Positions 38,292-40,194 of a DNA stretch of 40,194 bases are shown piece after piece. This DNA comes from Prevotella sp. 885. Its GTDB lineage: Bacteria > Bacteroidota > Bacteroidia > Bacteroidales > Bacteroidaceae. The position numbers and the translations under genes were made by a program. Under the pieces are notes generated by a model, which was given only the letters and a program-made list of their open reading frames with translations, did not search any database and was not told where the DNA came from. Each line of letters begins with the position of its first letter. The stretch's first letter is position 1. The stretch spans positions 1 to 40,194 of the forward strand of contig NZ_NOVE01000032.1 of assembly GCF_002265625.1 (NCBI RefSeq), read 5' to 3'.

Positions 38292-40067
38292 TTATTTTGT
38301 TTTTATTGTCATCTGAGTTGCTTTTTCTATCTTTTGAATATTCTTATCTGTAAGCCCTGTGTTATATAGGAACTTGATAGATTGCTTTTGCCAATCTCTT
38401 TCAACAGGATATCCATCACATAACACTTGGTTACTCATTTCATTTATACTTATTTCTTTTACAGGATTCTTGCCAACAAAATCAAGAATTCGAAGACTTA
38501 CCAAAGAATTGATCGCATTCTCTTTTTCTTGAACTTGCTTAACAAGTCTATCCATATCCGTTATTATATCGTCGGCATTTTTAGTATAAGCTTTCAACAC
38601 CGAATCAATAGATTTATAAGTATCATTTATTGACTTTCTGGTATTCTCAAGAACTTGTTTTAAATTCTTATCAATACCCGAATCAATACTATCACATAAT
38701 TGCTTACGCAAATTTTCTGTAGCCTTTCTAATCTTTTCTGACTTTGAAGTAAATAGACTCGTAAATAAAGAACCAATAATTCCAACAATAAAACTACCTA
38801 CAGCAGTAACCCATCCAACAGGATTCCATATGTTTGAAATTATTATTGGAGCAACAGCTGTCATTATACCAACAAACACACCTGCCGCTAACCGTGTATT
38901 GGTTACAGACTCACCAGAAACATTAGAACCGATATTATTTGTAGCAAGAGATATACGCATGTCCATAATCATCTCTTCCAATTCTGATTTTATCTTTTCA
39001 TTCAAATCATTAAACCTCTCCTGTATTTGTTGTTCAAGTCTTTTGTTTATAGACTTCACAACCATATCCTTGCTCCATGCTTTCCCTGCATCTTCGTCAT
39101 CATAATGCTCACTTGCAAAAGCAGAAGCACGATTATGAAGATCACCTCTTGTTCCTTGAAAAACGGTCTTTAAGTATTGTTCAACTTGAGTTAACTCATT
39201 CTTGAAAAAGGTATAATTTCTCGCTTGTTTCTTCTTCAACACCTCATTACCTTCCTTTAGGCTTTTCAAGTCAGCGTAAACCTTATGCCATATTGTATTT
39301 ATCTGATAAGAAGTACCATCAATAACGCTCAAACTTTTCTTCAAACTACCTGATAACTGCACTTCTTTTTTTACTGAATTTGTAAACTCAGATATATTGG
39401 AAGCATCAAATAGTATCTTAGAAGTCTTAGAATCCTGCTCTCCAGAAAGGGCTATTTGCGCAGCTAACAGATGAATAGGAATAATACGAACGGCATCCAT
39501 GTTATACTTACCATCAAGTTTATCATGAATGCGCTCTATATGTCCCTTAATAGATTGAGGACCGTCACCAAGTCTCCAATCATCCGGATTTGCAATAAAC
39601 CTTTTTAAACGAATAGCTTGATTAAGATTGCTTTTGACATTTAAGATTATGTATAATGGCTTATTTCTTTCCTTTATAGTTGAAAAGAAATCAAACTCTG
39701 TTTCTTGAATTGAGTCACTCGTCACAACATAGCAAACCACGTCAGCTTCATCTATAATAGACTTGGCTATCTCGGTATCAGCTTCACCACCAGGCGCACC
39801 AATGCCAGGAGTGTCAACAATACGGAGTTTATTCCAATACCAACTTCTATTATATCGTGTAGTACGTAATTTGCCTACTCCAATATCATCAGTTTCCTGT
39901 TGAGTTATAACCTTATGAAGAGTACTCTTTCCCGCCTTTGTTCTACCCATAAAAGCAATAGTAAAGTATCGAATATTCCTTCTTTTCTTATCCAATACCT
40001 CTCTATTACTAGTCAAACTGTTATCTATTATTTCATTAAAACTGCCTCGAATTCCTTGAATAATTTG
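38292..40067 (-). CDS. Dynamin-like GTPase partner with transmembrane hairpin, 5' end cut by an IS
   Basis: The frame is open from the IS edge at 40067 (AQIIQGIRGSFNEIIDNSLT...) to the stop at 38292, at least 592 codons. The only in-frame start is a TTG at 40016, which looks like an interior codon; the true start was probably lost to the IS. G1 is FMGRTKAGKST, G3 VDTPGIG, and the G4 position has LNVKSN. Past residue ~360 lie two hydrophobic helices (LAAGVFVGIMTAVAPIIISN and PVGWVTAVGSFIVGIIGSLF) that could insert in the membrane, then a coiled coil. It is the first gene of the operon. If no start remains, this copy is dead and the genes downstream have lost their native promoter. Confidence 0.85.
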   Translation of the reverse strand, partial: QIIQGIRGSFNEIIDNSLTSNREVLDKKRRNIRYFTIAFMGRTKAGKSTLHKVITQQETDDIGVGKLRTTRYNRSWYWNKLRIVDTPGIGAPGGEADTEIAKSIIDEADVVCYVVTSDSIQETEFDFFSTIKERNKPLYIILNVKSNLNQAIRLKRFIANPDDWRLGDGPQSIKGHIERIHDKLDGKYNMDAVRIIPIHLLAAQIALSGEQDSKTSKILFDASNISEFTNSVKKEVQLSGSLKKSLSVIDGTSYQINTIWHKVYADLKSLKEGNEVLKKKQARNYTFFKNELTQVEQYLKTVFQGTRGDLHNRASAFASEHYDDEDAGKAWSKDMVVKSINKRLEQQIQERFNDLNEKIKSELEEMIMDMRISLATNNIGSNVSGESVTNTRLAAGVFVGIMTAVAPIIISNIWNPVGWVTAVGSFIVGIIGSLFTSLFTSKSEKIRKATENLRKQLCDSIDSGIDKNLKQVLENTRKSINDTYKSIDSVLKAYTKNADDIITDMDRLVKQVQEKENAINSLVSLRILDFVGKNPVKEISINEMSNQVLCDGYPVERDWQKQSIKFLYNTGLTDKNIQKIEKATQMTIKTK

Positions 40068-40092
40068 GGCTCACCTGAAAAAGTGTGTGGAT
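40068..40092. repeat. IS terminal inverted repeat, right copy
   Basis: This 25-mer matches the reverse complement of 222-246 at 21 positions with a 16-base identical core (40077-40092). The transposase stop codon overlaps its inner edge. Confidence 0.8.
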
Positions 40093-40194
40093 TAAGCATA
40101 CAATCTTGTTAGTCTGAAGAGAAAGAATTTCTTGTCAATGATACCCCGAAGTTGTGCTCTGAAATGCTTGACTTTTGCATTGAAAGATTCTGCA
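40092..40194 (-). CDS. Transposase C-terminal fragment (DDE type)
   Basis: The minus strand reads AESFNAKVKHFRAQLRGIID then KKFFLFRLTRLYA and a stop at 40092-40094. This is the typical end of ISAon1/ISL3-type transposases, in which the glutamate of AESFNAK is the last residue of the DDE triad. The rest lies outside the window. Confidence 0.85.
   Translation of the reverse strand, partial: AESFNAKVKHFRAQLRGIIDKKFFLFRLTRLYA

Larger units (their letters stand above)
40068..40194 (-). mobile_element. Left part of an ISAon1/ISL3-like insertion sequence, cut by the window edge
   Basis: The 25-bp terminal repeat at 40068-40092 and the last 34 codons of a transposase make this the opposite end of the same IS type found at 1-246. 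The orientation is the same as the left copy. The 127 bases kept here are what an assembler leaves when a repeat ends a contig. Insertion broke the GTPase gene at 40067/40068. Confidence 0.85.

Overview
The window reads as a Bacteroidota genome, most likely Prevotella or a close relative (Prevotellaceae). The evidence is a SusC/SusD pair, a type IX secretion sorting domain, GH92 and GH57 enzymes, a DUF4923 lipoprotein, and repeated promoters of the Bacteroidota form TTTG-N19-21-TAnnTTTG. No tRNA, rRNA or CRISPR array was seen. The sequence looks like a whole assembly contig. Both ends lie inside copies of the same insertion sequence (ISAon1/ISL3-like), in the same orientation, with matching 25-bp terminal repeats at 222-246 and 40068-40092.

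Region 1 (247-10.5 kb) is a foreign, rather AT-rich island. It starts with the last ~60 codons of a tyrosine recombinase cut by the left IS. A mobilizable-element core follows: a small HTH-like gene, an SF3 primase-helicase, a TOPRIM primase, an oriT-like hairpin region and a MobV relaxase. The cargo is a four-gene set: an ECF sigma factor fused through one transmembrane helix and a long linker to an outer-membrane beta-barrel, a radical SAM/SPASM protein, a Gfo/Idh/MocA oxidoreductase and a small lipoprotein. A HigB/HigA-like toxin-antitoxin pair closes the island.

Region 2 (10.5-33.8 kb) is mostly chromosomal core. It holds fhs followed closely by a beta-lactamase-fold hydrolase and a SusC/SusD pair; a DUF4923 lipoprotein; an alpha-glucan cluster (GH133 debranching enzyme, glycogen-synthase-like glycosyltransferase, GH57); a lipid kinase and miaA; a 22-bp tandem repeat; a large T9SS-secreted protein with a degenerate metalloprotease motif; gap; mscL; and a GH92 alpha-mannosidase.

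Region 3 (33.8-40.07 kb) is a second accessory island, all on the minus strand. It encodes two dynamin-like GTPases (the first in transcription order is cut at its 5' end by the right IS), a 42-residue protein, a 137-residue protein, a UDG-fold-like protein with a cysteine cluster, and a WYL-domain regulator. Fragments of extra copies of the 137-residue and 42-residue genes lie between them, so the locus has been rearranged by recombination. It resembles a defence or membrane-remodelling operon, but its function is not known.

The best candidates for something undescribed are the sigma factor/outer-membrane-barrel fusion with its three partner genes (5350-9735) and the dynamin-pair operon (33873-40067).
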